Below, piece by piece: positions 17,325-26,901 of a DNA stretch of 64,000 nt. Source of the DNA: Brumimicrobium oceani (GTDB lineage: Bacteria > Bacteroidota > Bacteroidia > Flavobacteriales_D > Crocinitomicaceae); assembly GCF_003143775.1 (NCBI RefSeq), contig NZ_QFRJ01000011.1, positions 1 to 64,000 of the forward strand. Direction: 5' to 3'. A program made the position numbers and the translations under genes. Each line of letters opens with the position of its first letter. Positions within the stretch are counted from its first letter, which is position 1. The notes under the pieces were generated by a model that saw nothing but the letters and a program-made list of their open reading frames with translations, searched no databases and was not told where the DNA came from.

Positions 17325-18137
17325 TTAATCTTCTTTATTTGATAATTCCGACTTCTTTGTTTTTGATTTCTTCATACGAATATTGATTATTTCCACTCCT
17401 AATGAAAAGGCAATGGCGAAATATAAATATCCTTTTGGAATTACTCCAACTTCGTTATTGAAAACAATAGCGTGAGAAACATGTGCTGCTTCGGTAATTA
17501 ATAAGAAAGCTATCAGAATTAAGAAAGCCAAACCTAAAATCTGCATACTTGGATGTTTTTCAATCACTTCTCTGATTTTATTGGCAAAAGCAATCATTAC
17601 AATGATGGAAATGACTACCGCAACAATCATTAACACTAGAGTGTAGTTTGAATTACTGTGCAAGCCGCTGGTCATTCCAACAGCTGTTAAAATAGAATCA
17701 ATTGAGAAAACTAAATCGATAACCAGAATTTGCAAAAGGACATCTTTTAATGTTTTTGGCTTTGTTTTCTTTAATTTTTCTTCCTTATCTATTTCCAATT
17801 TCTCCATAATCTCGGTTGTGCTTTTATAAAGTAAGAACAATCCACCGAGCATTAAAATCAGACTCTGCACATTCAATTCAAAGGAAATCCAAGAAGTGTC
17901 AACTGTCCAAAATGGAGTTTTTAATTTGGTTAAATAAGAAACAAAAAACAGTAAAACCACACGTTGAACCAATGCCAAGAGTAAACCTATATTCGTCGCT
18001 TTTCTTCGTTGTCCATCAGGTAATTTCCCCGCGCTGATTGAAATAAAAAGAATATTATCAATTCCCAGAATAATCTCTAAAAAAGTAAGCGTCAACAATG
18101 CCATCAAAGCATCTCCGCTGAGTAAAAATTCTAACAT
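17325..18137 (-). CDS. TerC family integral membrane protein
   Basis: 270 residues with seven or so transmembrane helices. Conserved acidic positions within helices are present: LEIILGIDNILFI and VIDLVFSIDSILTAVGMT. TerC/Alx relatives act in manganese or calcium export and metal resistance, and some help metallate exported enzymes. A cytoplasmic lysine-rich linker (KLEIDKEEKLKKTKPKTLKD) lies between helices. No other ter genes are nearby. Confidence 0.9.
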   Translation of the reverse strand: MLEFLLSGDALMALLTLTFLEIILGIDNILFISISAGKLPDGQRRKATNIGLLLALVQRVVLLFFVSYLTKLKTPFWTVDTSWISFELNVQSLILMLGGLFLLYKSTTEIMEKLEIDKEEKLKKTKPKTLKDVLLQILVIDLVFSIDSILTAVGMTSGLHSNSNYTLVLMIVAVVISIIVMIAFANKIREVIEKHPSMQILGLAFLILIAFLLITEAAHVSHAIVFNNEVGVIPKGYLYFAIAFSLGVEIINIRMKKSKTKKSELSNKED

Positions 18138-18429
18138 TTTATTTTATAATTCATTTAAATTTATAGAATAAAACTAAGTATTCTGATTGGATAATTAATT
18201 AAGTTGAAAGAAATAAGTTTTAAGAGAAACACTGTGCAATGCTAGCTGCCCAAGTTAAAACTCATAATAGCTGATAAACTTAATATTATGAGATTTCTCC
18301 ATGCTGATTTTTGAAATAGAAAACTTGATAGCAAGGCGCGTTTAATATTTAAATCCAAGGCGTTGACTTTTGTCAACAACTGCTTTAAATATTGAATGTT
18401 AAGCCGATAGCGAGTTTTATAATCAAAAA
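18138..18429. other. Gap, no supported gene
   Basis: AT-rich. A 63-codon minus-strand frame overlaps here but has no recognisable product. GTTGAC-TTTT-GTCAAC near 18362-18377 is a small hairpin inside a segment that looks like a dispersed repeat. Confidence 0.4.
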
Positions 18430-21400
18430 TCACTTCACCTTTTTCAACTCCAAACTCCGTGTATACAACAAATACCCTTCCGTCTCTTCAAATCCCATAT
18501 CGCTCAATTGCTTGCAGTAAGCAAAAACCTGTGAATTATGTTTTTGCAATGGCTCTCCTGTTTTGAAATCCACAACCACGGCTTTATTTCCTGTGATGAA
18601 AATTTTATCTGGCCGCTTTGCCTCTGTTTCACTGATGAGTATATCTTGTTCATCTAAAATTTCATCAGCATTCTTTGCGAAGTTTTGATCTTCCAAAAGT
18701 TTGTAAGTTGCAATCGCAGTTTTCTTGATTTCCGCTTCGAATTTAGCTTCAATTAACCCCTCCATTTTTAGTTTTGAAATCACCTCATCAATTGGGTTAT
18801 CCTTTCTAATTTCAGACAAAACCAAGTGCAATTCGTTTCCAAACTGCTGTTCCTCGTTAAAGACCTCATTTTCTAAAGCCTCTTCATCTTGTAAGGTCAA
18901 TTCTGGAAACCACAAGAAATCACTTAAATCTTTCGGGATGAAATTCGTTTCTTCTTCTCCATTTTTAGAAATTTCCTTTACTTGCTTTTCTTCCATACCA
19001 AATTTGATTACTTCTTCCGTTTTTTCTGTGACTTGTTCGTCATTCCATGTTTCAACCGACAAGGAAAGTGGCTGATTAATCTGCGTGAAAAATCCGTCTT
19101 TAGCAGAGGGTTGCTTGGTTTCCGCCATGACATACAAACGCTCACTTGGTCGGGTAAATGCGACATACAGAATATTCAATTCATCTAAAAGCAATTGGTT
19201 GTATTCCAATTTAAAAGCGCTCATCATATAATCTGGAACGTTGGTTTTACTCAATTTAGAATACAAAACCACATCTTTTTCTGCTTCCACAAAATGACTT
19301 CCCCAACTTGTTTTTAGTGCCCAACTTAGGTTTGGAATAATAACCACAGGGAATTCTAATCCTTTAGATTTGTGAATGGTCATTATTTTTATTGCATCTT
19401 TATTCTCTGGCATTTGAATGGTGCTTTTCCTCAATTTTGCATTCCATTCATCAATAAATCCACGAATATCTGGGCCGTATTTTAAATCATAGTTTTGGAA
19501 CAATTCCAACAAATGATGCAAATAAGGATTTCGCAATTCGCTTAAATCGGTCAATGCAATAAAACTTTCCCCTAAACCGTAAAGATTTTCATAAGGAAAA
19601 AAGAGATTTTCCATGGTTTCAAATTCTTGCTTTACGAAGGCTAAAAAATCAAAACTTCCTACTTTATCGTCTTTCCAAAAGTTATTTAATTCTACAATCG
19701 GATCTTTCTTTTGAATGCGGTAAAATGTGGTTGCAAATTTGATTTGAGTGGTTTTATTTCCACTATTCCTTCTCAAATTCAAATAATCAATGCAAAAACC
19801 TACTGATGCGTCCGAAGAAACCAATAAGCTGTCAGAACTCACAATTTTATAGCCTTTCCCTGCTTCAATGAGGTCTTTCGCATAGCGTCTCCCCTCCTTT
19901 TTTCCTCTGGTAAGCACACAAATATCTCCAGGATCAAATCCGTCCTCAATACATTTTTCAACTTTTTCCAACAGAAAAGCCTGTTCTAATTCTATTATAT
20001 CATCTTTATCCGTTTTTTTATCCACTAAATTTATCGAAACAAATCCTCCATCTGCTCCTTTCGGGTTTTGGCGAATGTCTTCATAGTATTCTTCAAAATG
20101 AGCGGGCATTTGTTCCAACATTCTTTTGAAAAAAGTATTGTTAAACTCTACAATATTCTTTCGAGAACGGTAATTATCTTCCAAAGGAACTTTCTTTCCC
20201 ATTTGAAGGAAATAATTTGAAAGCTGCGCGAAACTGGTGTCATTTTCCGGATTATAAATTTCTGGAAGCTTCACAAATTGTTCAACTAAACCATTTCTAA
20301 ATCTATAAATGGCCTGTTTTGGATCTCCAACAATGAGGTTTTCGTAATTGTTAGAAATCGATTCGTGCACCAAAGGAATTAAATTCACCCATTGTAATCG
20401 GCTCGTATCTTGAAATTCATCCAGCAAATAATGATTGTAGCGATTTCCTAATCTTTCATAAATGTAAGGTGCATTTTCCTTTTTCAGTAACTCGGCAATG
20501 CGCTGACCAAATTCAAAAATCCCGATGATGTTTTTCTTCTCTTTGAAAATCGTTAATTCCTTCGAAATGTACTTTAACAACGCCAAATTATAGAAATTCG
20601 ATTTGATTTTCATTAGCGTATAAACCCGCTCAGAAAGTTTGCTTTCCATTGCGAAAAGCTCTTCCATCATGCGCATCAATTGCTCGTCTACATTGTGCGT
20701 TCCTTTCACGCTTTCTCCACTCAGTGTTTTCTGAATCGCTGTTGAAGGTGGTTTTACCTCGCTTAAATTTCTAGAAGGTAAACTTTCTAATAGGGGATGA
20801 ATTCCGCGAGACTTCCCAGGATAATCGCCTTCTGAAGTACCCAAGGTTTGGAAATATTGATAAATCTCCATGCACTTTTTCAAATGCTGATCGCCCAAAT
20901 CTTTTAGCTCATCTTTTATTTCTGAATAGGTTTCTTCGTTGAAATCTTTCTTCAACAATTCCTGAATATAGTCTTGGTCTTTTTCATTGGTCAAGACTTT
21001 ACTAAATTCGATTAAACTACCTCTAAAATTCCATTTATCTCCTTCATCCGCATTACTTTTCGCATAATTCAATGCTAAATTGGTCACCTTTTCTTCATTC
21101 GGTTTTCCTAATTTAGACATCAATTCATCGATCACTTGTTCAAGCAAAACATCCTGATCCAAAGTCACTTCAAAATCTTCTTGCAAATCTAAATCTCGAC
21201 TAAAAGTTCGAATTAAGCGCAAACTAAATTTATCAATTGTGAGGATGTTAAAGTCTTCATAATTATGTAAAATCTCAGACAAAACCCTTTTCGAACGCTC
21301 CTGAATTATTTGTGGCTGCAATCCTGTTGTATTTTGCGTTGCCGACATTAGCATTTTCGCTTTTTTGGTTTCCTTTTCACTTTCCCTTTCAGGATAAGCC

Positions 21401-21606
21401 AACCAATCCAAAGCCTGAATAACACGCTCTTTCATTTCCCAAGCTGCTTTATTGGTGAAAGTCATTGCCAATATTTTCCCGAAATTCTTCTGCGAAACAT
21501 GATCTCCCAAAGTCAATTTTAGGTAATTCTGAACCAAAGAAAAGGTTTTTCCACTTCCCGCAGAAGCGCTGTAGATTGTTAAGGGTTTTATTGTTTCGTT
21601 TTGCAT
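18430..21606 (-). CDS. UvrD-type helicase with RecB-like nuclease domain (AddA-like)
   Basis: About 1058 residues from the ATG at 21606; a TTG two codons upstream is less likely. Superfamily 1 helicase motifs in order: Walker A YSASAGSGKTFS, motif Ia FTNKAAWEMKER, Walker B LLDEFQDTSRLQW, motif III VGDPKQAIYRFR, motif V IMTIHKSKGLEFPVV and motif VI YVAFTRPSERLYV. The C-terminus has the PD-(D/E)xK core AVVVDFKTGEP. It should unwind and resect double-strand ends like AddA/RecB. The AddB-like partner usually expected is not adjacent. Confidence 0.92.
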   Translation of the reverse strand: MQNETIKPLTIYSASAGSGKTFSLVQNYLKLTLGDHVSQKNFGKILAMTFTNKAAWEMKERVIQALDWLAYPERESEKETKKAKMLMSATQNTTGLQPQIIQERSKRVLSEILHNYEDFNILTIDKFSLRLIRTFSRDLDLQEDFEVTLDQDVLLEQVIDELMSKLGKPNEEKVTNLALNYAKSNADEGDKWNFRGSLIEFSKVLTNEKDQDYIQELLKKDFNEETYSEIKDELKDLGDQHLKKCMEIYQYFQTLGTSEGDYPGKSRGIHPLLESLPSRNLSEVKPPSTAIQKTLSGESVKGTHNVDEQLMRMMEELFAMESKLSERVYTLMKIKSNFYNLALLKYISKELTIFKEKKNIIGIFEFGQRIAELLKKENAPYIYERLGNRYNHYLLDEFQDTSRLQWVNLIPLVHESISNNYENLIVGDPKQAIYRFRNGLVEQFVKLPEIYNPENDTSFAQLSNYFLQMGKKVPLEDNYRSRKNIVEFNNTFFKRMLEQMPAHFEEYYEDIRQNPKGADGGFVSINLVDKKTDKDDIIELEQAFLLEKVEKCIEDGFDPGDICVLTRGKKEGRRYAKDLIEAGKGYKIVSSDSLLVSSDASVGFCIDYLNLRRNSGNKTTQIKFATTFYRIQKKDPIVELNNFWKDDKVGSFDFLAFVKQEFETMENLFFPYENLYGLGESFIALTDLSELRNPYLHHLLELFQNYDLKYGPDIRGFIDEWNAKLRKSTIQMPENKDAIKIMTIHKSKGLEFPVVIIPNLSWALKTSWGSHFVEAEKDVVLYSKLSKTNVPDYMMSAFKLEYNQLLLDELNILYVAFTRPSERLYVMAETKQPSAKDGFFTQINQPLSLSVETWNDEQVTEKTEEVIKFGMEEKQVKEISKNGEEETNFIPKDLSDFLWFPELTLQDEEALENEVFNEEQQFGNELHLVLSEIRKDNPIDEVISKLKMEGLIEAKFEAEIKKTAIATYKLLEDQNFAKNADEILDEQDILISETEAKRPDKIFITGNKAVVVDFKTGEPLQKHNSQVFAYCKQLSDMGFEETEGYLLYTRSLELKKVK

Positions 21607-21810
21607 TCTCAAAAGAAATTTTAATTAATCGTTTTTGCGACTTTTTGAAGTATTGCTTAAAAATAAGAATTTTCAAGTAGCGGAATTGTTAAACCTTTGG
21701 GTGTAATTAAAAATTTCCCACTTTCATCCTTTTAGGTTTGAATTTAATTGCTGAAACTAGACCTAATTTACTCGCATTATTATTAATTTATTTTTTTGTA
21801 TTTTTACATT

Positions 21811-22386
21811 ATGCAAAAGCTGTCTTACATAAAATTATCTAACGAGCAGATAGACAAAGTTGGTAACTCAATCATTTATTTTTCTGAGAGAATTAGTGGT
21901 TTATCTAAAACTAAAGCACTGAAACTGATTTATATTTTAGATGAATTATCAATAAAAAAGAGTGGAATTCCATTTTTTAATCTGAAATATAAAGTTTGGA
22001 AATTTGGCCCAGTCTCCGAAGAGATTTTCATTGACCTTTCCTCAGAGGTAACGCTATTAAAAAACTATATCAAAAGAACATCTGAAGAGGGCACTACGAT
22101 GATTGAACCATTAGTGAAATTTAATGATGACGAATTTTCAGATAATGATATTGATTTGTTAGAATTCGTGATTGGTGAATTTGGAAATAAAACAACCAAA
22201 GAATTGGTTTATTATACACATCGTGCGAATTCACCATGGCACAAAACAGCTAAAGAAAATTCCGTTTTAGACTTATTGGAAAAAGAGGTGATTAATAATA
22301 CAGAAATATTAATTGATATGTCTTCTTTAATCAATCATGACGAAAGAAAGAAAGATATTTATCTAGATTTTATAGAATCAAATTAG
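21811..22386 (+). CDS. Panacea-domain (DUF4065/SocA-like) antitoxin candidate
   Basis: 191 residues from the ATG at 21811; a TTG five codons upstream is less likely. The central part, SKTKALKLIYILDELSIKKS, then FFNLKYKVWKFGPVSEEIF and a late TKELVYYTHRANSPWHKT, matches the Panacea/SocA domain layout (K-L-LY, W-x-yGPv, H---sPW). Panacea domains serve as antitoxins with many different toxins. The next frame starts on the base after this stop codon, as in toxin-antitoxin pairs. It could instead belong to a phage- or plasmid-derived regulator. Confidence 0.75.
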   Translation: MQKLSYIKLSNEQIDKVGNSIIYFSERISGLSKTKALKLIYILDELSIKKSGIPFFNLKYKVWKFGPVSEEIFIDLSSEVTLLKNYIKRTSEEGTTMIEPLVKFNDDEFSDNDIDLLEFVIGEFGNKTTKELVYYTHRANSPWHKTAKENSVLDLLEKEVINNTEILIDMSSLINHDERKKDIYLDFIESN

Positions 22387-22833
22387 ATGTTTAAAGAAGG
22401 CATCATAATTTACTTTGACCCTTTTTATTTCAAAAATGGAAATACTGCAAAACCCAAATATTTTGTTGTTTTAAAAAATCAAAATGAACAAAATATTTTA
22501 GCATCACTTCCGACAAGGAAAGATTCAATTCCACAAAAAGAAGAAATTGATAATGGATGCATTGAACTTCCCTCAATAAATCTAAATTGTTTTGTTATTT
22601 CAAATAAAATCGAAATAACAAAATGCGGAAAAACCTTCGATTTCAAAACTCATATTTATGGTCACCAAATTGAGAGTTACAAAACAGCATTTTTAAAAGA
22701 AATTTATCCCATTGAAAATGCCGATTATGAAATTTGGGGCGAAATGAAAAAGGAAATTTTTACTTCACTTATTGAATGTCTCAAAAACTCTAAATCTGTA
22801 AAAAGAAAATATAGAAAAATGTTAGAGAAATAA
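22387..22833 (+). CDS. Small protein paired with the Panacea antitoxin, candidate toxin
   Basis: 148 residues, beginning directly after the antitoxin stop (TAG-ATG). The N-terminal half (GIIIYFDPFYFKNGNTAKPKYFVVLKN, then ILASLPTRKD, then INLNCFVIS) has the strand order and K-x-x-x-x-V-L pattern of MazF/PemK-like SH3 barrels that cleave RNA. The C-terminal half is helical and lysine-rich (VKRKYRKMLEK). I do not recognise a named family, so toxin function rests on position and this loose fold resemblance. Confidence 0.5.
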   Translation: MFKEGIIIYFDPFYFKNGNTAKPKYFVVLKNQNEQNILASLPTRKDSIPQKEEIDNGCIELPSINLNCFVISNKIEITKCGKTFDFKTHIYGHQIESYKTAFLKEIYPIENADYEIWGEMKKEIFTSLIECLKNSKSVKRKYRKMLEK

Positions 22834-22995
22834 ATCCTGTGTAAAATTCTAATTCTTCGAAATAGTTATGATAAAATATATAAGTAGTGTCTGGGCGGAA
22901 ACACATCAAAATTAAAAACAGTTCTTTTTGCGGTAGTACAAAAAAACATTTTGATTCTCTCAAAAAAAACATTTAATTTAGATGAAAACTAAATT

Positions 22996-23751
22996 ATGAA
23001 AAATATCCCGCTCTTTCTTCTTTTAATATTTGCATGTGTTTTCTATTCCTGCAACAATAAACAACCCCACGAAGTTGATCCCGAAGAACTGGAACTAAAA
23101 GCGCGAGTAAACATTATTCCAAATTACAACGGTGTTCCAATGGAATTCAATCAAAATTACACCACACAAGAAGGCTATACCATCGAATTTACGAAACTGA
23201 ACTTCATCATGACGAATTTTAAAAATGATGGAAAACAGCTTTTTGAATCTGCTATTTACAAATTCGAAGACAACAAAAAACTACTTTGGGAAGGTGTTGG
23301 AAATTATACTGATTTCACTTCTTTCAGTGTAAATATCGGAGTAGATTCCACTCAAAACCATGAAGACCCTTCTGCACGAGAAGCAGATGACCCTTTGTTT
23401 ATTTTGAATTCTGGAGACATGCATTGGGGATGGAATCCTGGTTATATTTTTGTAATGTTAGAAGGAAAAGCCGACACCTCAGTAATGCAAGATGGTAGCG
23501 GAATGACGAACTTTGCTTATCACATTGGAAACGATGATTTATTGAGAACTTTTAATTTTCAAGGACTAGATTGGTCGAAAGTAAACAGTCAGCTTTTTGA
23601 GTTAAATTTGAATCTTGATTTATATAAAATTTTTGACGGAGAAACAGAAGATATTGACATCAAAACGGAGCGTATTTCGCACACAAATCCAGGGCAAATA
23701 GCTTTGAGTGAAAAGTTTATTGATAATTTCGTAAAAGCGTTGAGTCTATAA
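22996..23751 (+). CDS. MbnP-like exported copper-associated lipoprotein
   Basis: 251 residues with the lipobox VFYSC (Cys19). It is beta-rich, with GYTIEFTKLNFIMTNFKN near the start and the conserved tryptophan block GDMHWGWNPGYIFVMLEG in the middle. This layout and the following diheme peroxidase match the MbnP/MbnH pairs. In methanotrophs MbnH oxidises a Trp of MbnP to kynurenine and MbnP binds copper. The HWGW tryptophans are natural candidates, but which one is modified is not visible. The start is the ATG at 22996. Confidence 0.8.
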   Translation: MKNIPLFLLLIFACVFYSCNNKQPHEVDPEELELKARVNIIPNYNGVPMEFNQNYTTQEGYTIEFTKLNFIMTNFKNDGKQLFESAIYKFEDNKKLLWEGVGNYTDFTSFSVNIGVDSTQNHEDPSAREADDPLFILNSGDMHWGWNPGYIFVMLEGKADTSVMQDGSGMTNFAYHIGNDDLLRTFNFQGLDWSKVNSQLFELNLNLDLYKIFDGETEDIDIKTERISHTNPGQIALSEKFIDNFVKALSL

Positions 23752-23795
23752 TGTTTAGGTCTAATTAGTAGGAAAACATTAGAAATAGTATTAAA

Positions 23796-24878
23796 ATGAA
23801 ACAAAGGATAATATTCATATTAATTTCAATCTTGTTCTTTTCTTGTAAGAAGAATGAAGTTGATATGTCTATAACTCCTTACCCGCTTGAAATTCCAAGT
23901 CATTTTCCTGCGATGCCTATTCCAGAGGACAATCCAATGTCTGTGGAAGGGGTTGAGTTGGGTCGGAAATTATTCTACGATACTCGTTTAAGTTTGGACA
24001 ATTCTATTTCTTGCGCTTCATGTCATAACCAAAGCAAAGGGTTTTCTGATCCCAATCAATTTTCTGTTGGGGTTAATGGAACTGTTGGATTTCGACAATC
24101 TATGTCGCTTGTAAATTTGGGTTGGCAAAGTGCTTATTTTTGGGATGGCCGATCAGAAACCTTGGAAGAACAAGTTTTACATCCAGTGAGAGATCCATTA
24201 GAAATGAATCAAAGCTGGGACGCTGCGGCACAAAAATTAAATGCAGTAGAGGAATATCAAAATGAATTTTATCGTGTTTTTAAAGTTGTAGATTTCGATT
24301 CAACGCATATTTCCAAAGCCATTTCTCAATTTTTAAGAACGCTTATTTCTAGTCAATCGAAATATGATGTGATGTACAAATACAGAAATAACTTGCCCTT
24401 AAACGCCTTTGAGCAAAATTTATACACGCAAATCACCAATGAAGAATGGGCAGGAATGGATTTGTTCTTTAGCTTAACGGGTGGTGACTGCTTACACTGT
24501 CACGATGGTCCTTTAATGGAAGTTCAAGGACTATTTTCAAACAATGGATTAGATGACAACTTCCCCGATATTGGAAGAATGAAAGTTACCAATAATCCCA
24601 ACGATAAAGGGAAATTTAAAGTTCCGAGTTTGAGAAACATTGAATTTACAGCACCTTATATGCACGACGGTAGGTTTTCTACTTTAGATGAAGTGATTAA
24701 TCACTATTCTTTTGGAATTACAGAAAGTTCAACCATAGACCCAATGATAGAATTTGCACATCAAGGTGGAGTTCAACTAGATGCACAAGAACATGCTTTG
24801 ATTAAATCCTTTTTGAAAACACTTACAGATTATGAGTTTTTGAATAATTCTGATTTCTCGGATCCTGGCGCACCTTGA
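23796..24878 (+). CDS. Diheme cytochrome c peroxidase / MbnH-like enzyme
   Basis: 360 residues, a lipoprotein (lipobox FFSC, Cys17). It has two heme sites: CASCHNQSKGFSD in the N-terminal domain and CLHCHDGPLME in the C-terminal domain. ELGRKLFYDTRLS and VPSLRNIEFTAPYMHDGRF are hallmarks of the CcpA/MauG superfamily. Next to an MbnP-like gene 45 bases upstream, it is more likely an MbnH-type tryptophan-oxidising enzyme than a plain H2O2-detoxifying peroxidase. It is followed by a large REP-like palindrome that may end transcription. Confidence 0.85.
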   Translation: MKQRIIFILISILFFSCKKNEVDMSITPYPLEIPSHFPAMPIPEDNPMSVEGVELGRKLFYDTRLSLDNSISCASCHNQSKGFSDPNQFSVGVNGTVGFRQSMSLVNLGWQSAYFWDGRSETLEEQVLHPVRDPLEMNQSWDAAAQKLNAVEEYQNEFYRVFKVVDFDSTHISKAISQFLRTLISSQSKYDVMYKYRNNLPLNAFEQNLYTQITNEEWAGMDLFFSLTGGDCLHCHDGPLMEVQGLFSNNGLDDNFPDIGRMKVTNNPNDKGKFKVPSLRNIEFTAPYMHDGRFSTLDEVINHYSFGITESSTIDPMIEFAHQGGVQLDAQEHALIKSFLKTLTDYEFLNNSDFSDPGAP

Positions 24879-24891
24879 TTTTTTTGATGTG

Positions 24892-24949
24892 GGGTGTTTT
24901 TTTGATGTGGAGGCACAATGCATTGTGCCTCTTCAGCAAAAAAACACCC
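24892..24949. repeat. REP-like double palindrome downstream of the diheme peroxidase gene
   Basis: Inner perfect 22-bp palindrome GAGGCACAATGCATTGTGCCTC (24910-24931). Outer 13-base arms GGGTGTTTTTTTG (24892-24904) and CAAAAAAACACCC (24937-24949) are also perfectly complementary, separated by 5 bases on each side. The inner core is a variant of the palindrome at 60869-60890 beside a RAYT gene. It may also act as terminator for the MbnP/MbnH pair. Confidence 0.85.
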
Positions 24950-24966
24950 AACCCGAACACAGAAAC

Positions 24967-25000
24967 CCTGTCATCCCGACAAAATGAAACGACGAGGAAT
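24967..25000. repeat. Dispersed repeat remnant (GTCATCCCGAC...GAGGAATCT)
   Basis: GTCATCCCGACAAAATG then GACGAGGAATCT resembles the TGTCATCCTGA...GAAGGATCT segment near 2611-2672. Both probably belong to a family of dispersed intergenic repeats. Confidence 0.4.
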
Positions 25001-25114
25001 CTATTTTTTTAAATAATCACGACTTAGATTGGCCGAACTTTTAATTATTTATTCATTATTCACCTATGAAATGCGCCTTAATTTTAGTTTATTTGCTACT
25101 AATTAAATTCACTC

Positions 25115-26578
25115 ATGGAAGACCGTAGAAGACTCACAACAGAAGAAAAAGCATTAAAGATAAATCTCAACTCAGGTATCTACGGATCATTCTCTGAAAT
25201 TGGTGCAGGACAAGAGGTTGCAGCAAATTTCTTTAGGGCCGGAGGAAGTTCTGGAACTATTGCTTTTGCGAGTTCGGCTTATGATATGAAAATATCAGAC
25301 AGCATCTACGGAAAAGCGAAACGCTATGTTTGTGAAGAAAGATTAATTACCATGCTCAAAAAAGAGTATGAAATGGTAACATCTAGCTTAGATTCACGAA
25401 AAGAACATACACGTTTCTTTACTTTTTGTAATACCGTTGAATCATTAAATTACCACAAAACCAATCAAGGTCAAGGTTGGGTAGGATTGCGATTTCAAAT
25501 TAATCCAAATACAAAACCAAACAACATTATCTTGCATGTTAAAATGCACGACCAAACCAATACGGCACAGCAAGAAGCTTTAGGTATTTTAGGAGTAAAT
25601 TTAATTTATGCCGCTTATTTTCATGCCACTGGAGAGTTGGATTATTTCATCAACAGCTTGGTGCATCACTTACCAAAAGACAGAATAGAAATTGACATGT
25701 TGCATGTTGAAGGTCCAGACTTTGAGCACATCGACAATAGAATTTTAGCTTTAAACTTGGTAAAAAGAGGAATTACAGAAGCAACAATGTTTGATCAAAC
25801 AGGAAAAGTGCTTCAACCTGCTAGTAAACTTTATAAAAAGAACATTCTTTTGATGCGTGGACGATTCAGACCCGTGACAAAGGTAAGTATCGACATGTTG
25901 AACAGCGCCAGAGGGAAATTCTACGAGGAAGAAGGCGTTGAAAAGAAAGACGTAAGAGAAGTTTTTGAATTAACGTTAAGAGATTTAACCTCTGGCGGAC
26001 AAATTTCGGATAAAGATTTCGTGGACAGAGCAGAGCTTTTGGGCGCTTTGGGGTACACCGTTATGATTTCAAATTACTTGCGTTATTATGAAATGGTAGA
26101 TTACCTTAGCGACATCACCAGAGGATATAAAATGGGGGTTATTCTAGGAATCTACAATGTCCACAACATCTTTGACGAATCTTACTACAAGCATTTAAAC
26201 GGAGGAATATTAGAGGCATTCGGGAAAGGATTTGGTAGAAATGCAAAAATGTACATTTATCCAGCCATCAATTATAACAATGGCGAATTATACGAATTTA
26301 AAGATGTTGTTGTCGCAAAGCATTTGCAAGGACTATTGACCTACATGAAAGACAATGACAAAATTGAAGCCCTTACAGAATTTGATTTTAGTTTATTGAA
26401 CATCAAAGCAGATGATGTTTTGGCTAAAATAACACGTCAAGAAGAAGATGAAACTTGGGACAGTGATGTGCCAGATAGAGTTGCTAAAGCGATTAAATTT
26501 ATGCGTTTGTTTGGTTATACGCCGAAGGTGGAGCCTGAGGAATTAAAGTTATCCAAAGAAATAAATTTTAAATTATAA
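25115..26578 (+). CDS. Conserved soluble protein of unknown function
   Basis: 487 residues, no signal peptide and no membrane helix. It starts EDRRRLTTEEKALKINLNSG then IYGSFSEIGAGQEVAANFF, a pattern I recall in long conserved proteins of Bacteroidota and Cyanobacteria that carry inconsistent names. Other blocks are YVCEERLITML, GWVGLRFQINPN, LLMRGRFRPVT and ILEAFGKGFGRNAKMYIYP. None is a catalytic motif I can assign. It stands alone between repeat-bearing gaps. Confidence 0.6.
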   Translation: MEDRRRLTTEEKALKINLNSGIYGSFSEIGAGQEVAANFFRAGGSSGTIAFASSAYDMKISDSIYGKAKRYVCEERLITMLKKEYEMVTSSLDSRKEHTRFFTFCNTVESLNYHKTNQGQGWVGLRFQINPNTKPNNIILHVKMHDQTNTAQQEALGILGVNLIYAAYFHATGELDYFINSLVHHLPKDRIEIDMLHVEGPDFEHIDNRILALNLVKRGITEATMFDQTGKVLQPASKLYKKNILLMRGRFRPVTKVSIDMLNSARGKFYEEEGVEKKDVREVFELTLRDLTSGGQISDKDFVDRAELLGALGYTVMISNYLRYYEMVDYLSDITRGYKMGVILGIYNVHNIFDESYYKHLNGGILEAFGKGFGRNAKMYIYPAINYNNGELYEFKDVVVAKHLQGLLTYMKDNDKIEALTEFDFSLLNIKADDVLAKITRQEEDETWDSDVPDRVAKAIKFMRLFGYTPKVEPEELKLSKEINFKL

Positions 26579-26901
26579 TTCTCGTTAGCTGCTTTGCGCT
26601 TGCTAGCAAAAATTCTAACTCGGAAATTATAGATTTTGGATTCTATTTTAATTAATTCCAGTGTTAGCTCGAAGCAACCCTCCCTTTGGAGGGAGATACA
26701 GAGGGAGGATATTAATTATACATTCAACTCATTATTCTAGATAACAAGTCTGTCACATCAGCGAAATCAGTGCAACACTTACTAACAAAAAATATAACTC
26801 AGAGATTAGTGATTTTGGTAATGAAATTAATTTTAAGCTTTAAGCCGTAAGCCGTAAGCCGATCTTATAGCCTAAAGGACCCTACCCAAAACCCAAAAAA
26901 A
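26579..26901. other. Repeat-bearing gap before the accessory locus
   Basis: No gene seen. It holds a small hairpin CCCTCC-CTTT-GGAGGG (26678-26693), a degenerate direct repeat (GCTAGCAAAAATTCTAACTC near 26602 versus ACTAACAAAAAATATAACTC near 26779, each leading into GATTTTGG), and an AAGCCGT tandem near 26842-26862. This marks the left border of the cassette locus. Confidence 0.5.

Noticed and set aside
18242-18433. 63-codon minus-strand frame next to the AddA-like gene
   Set aside because: Lies in repeat-like AT-rich DNA, with no recognisable product.
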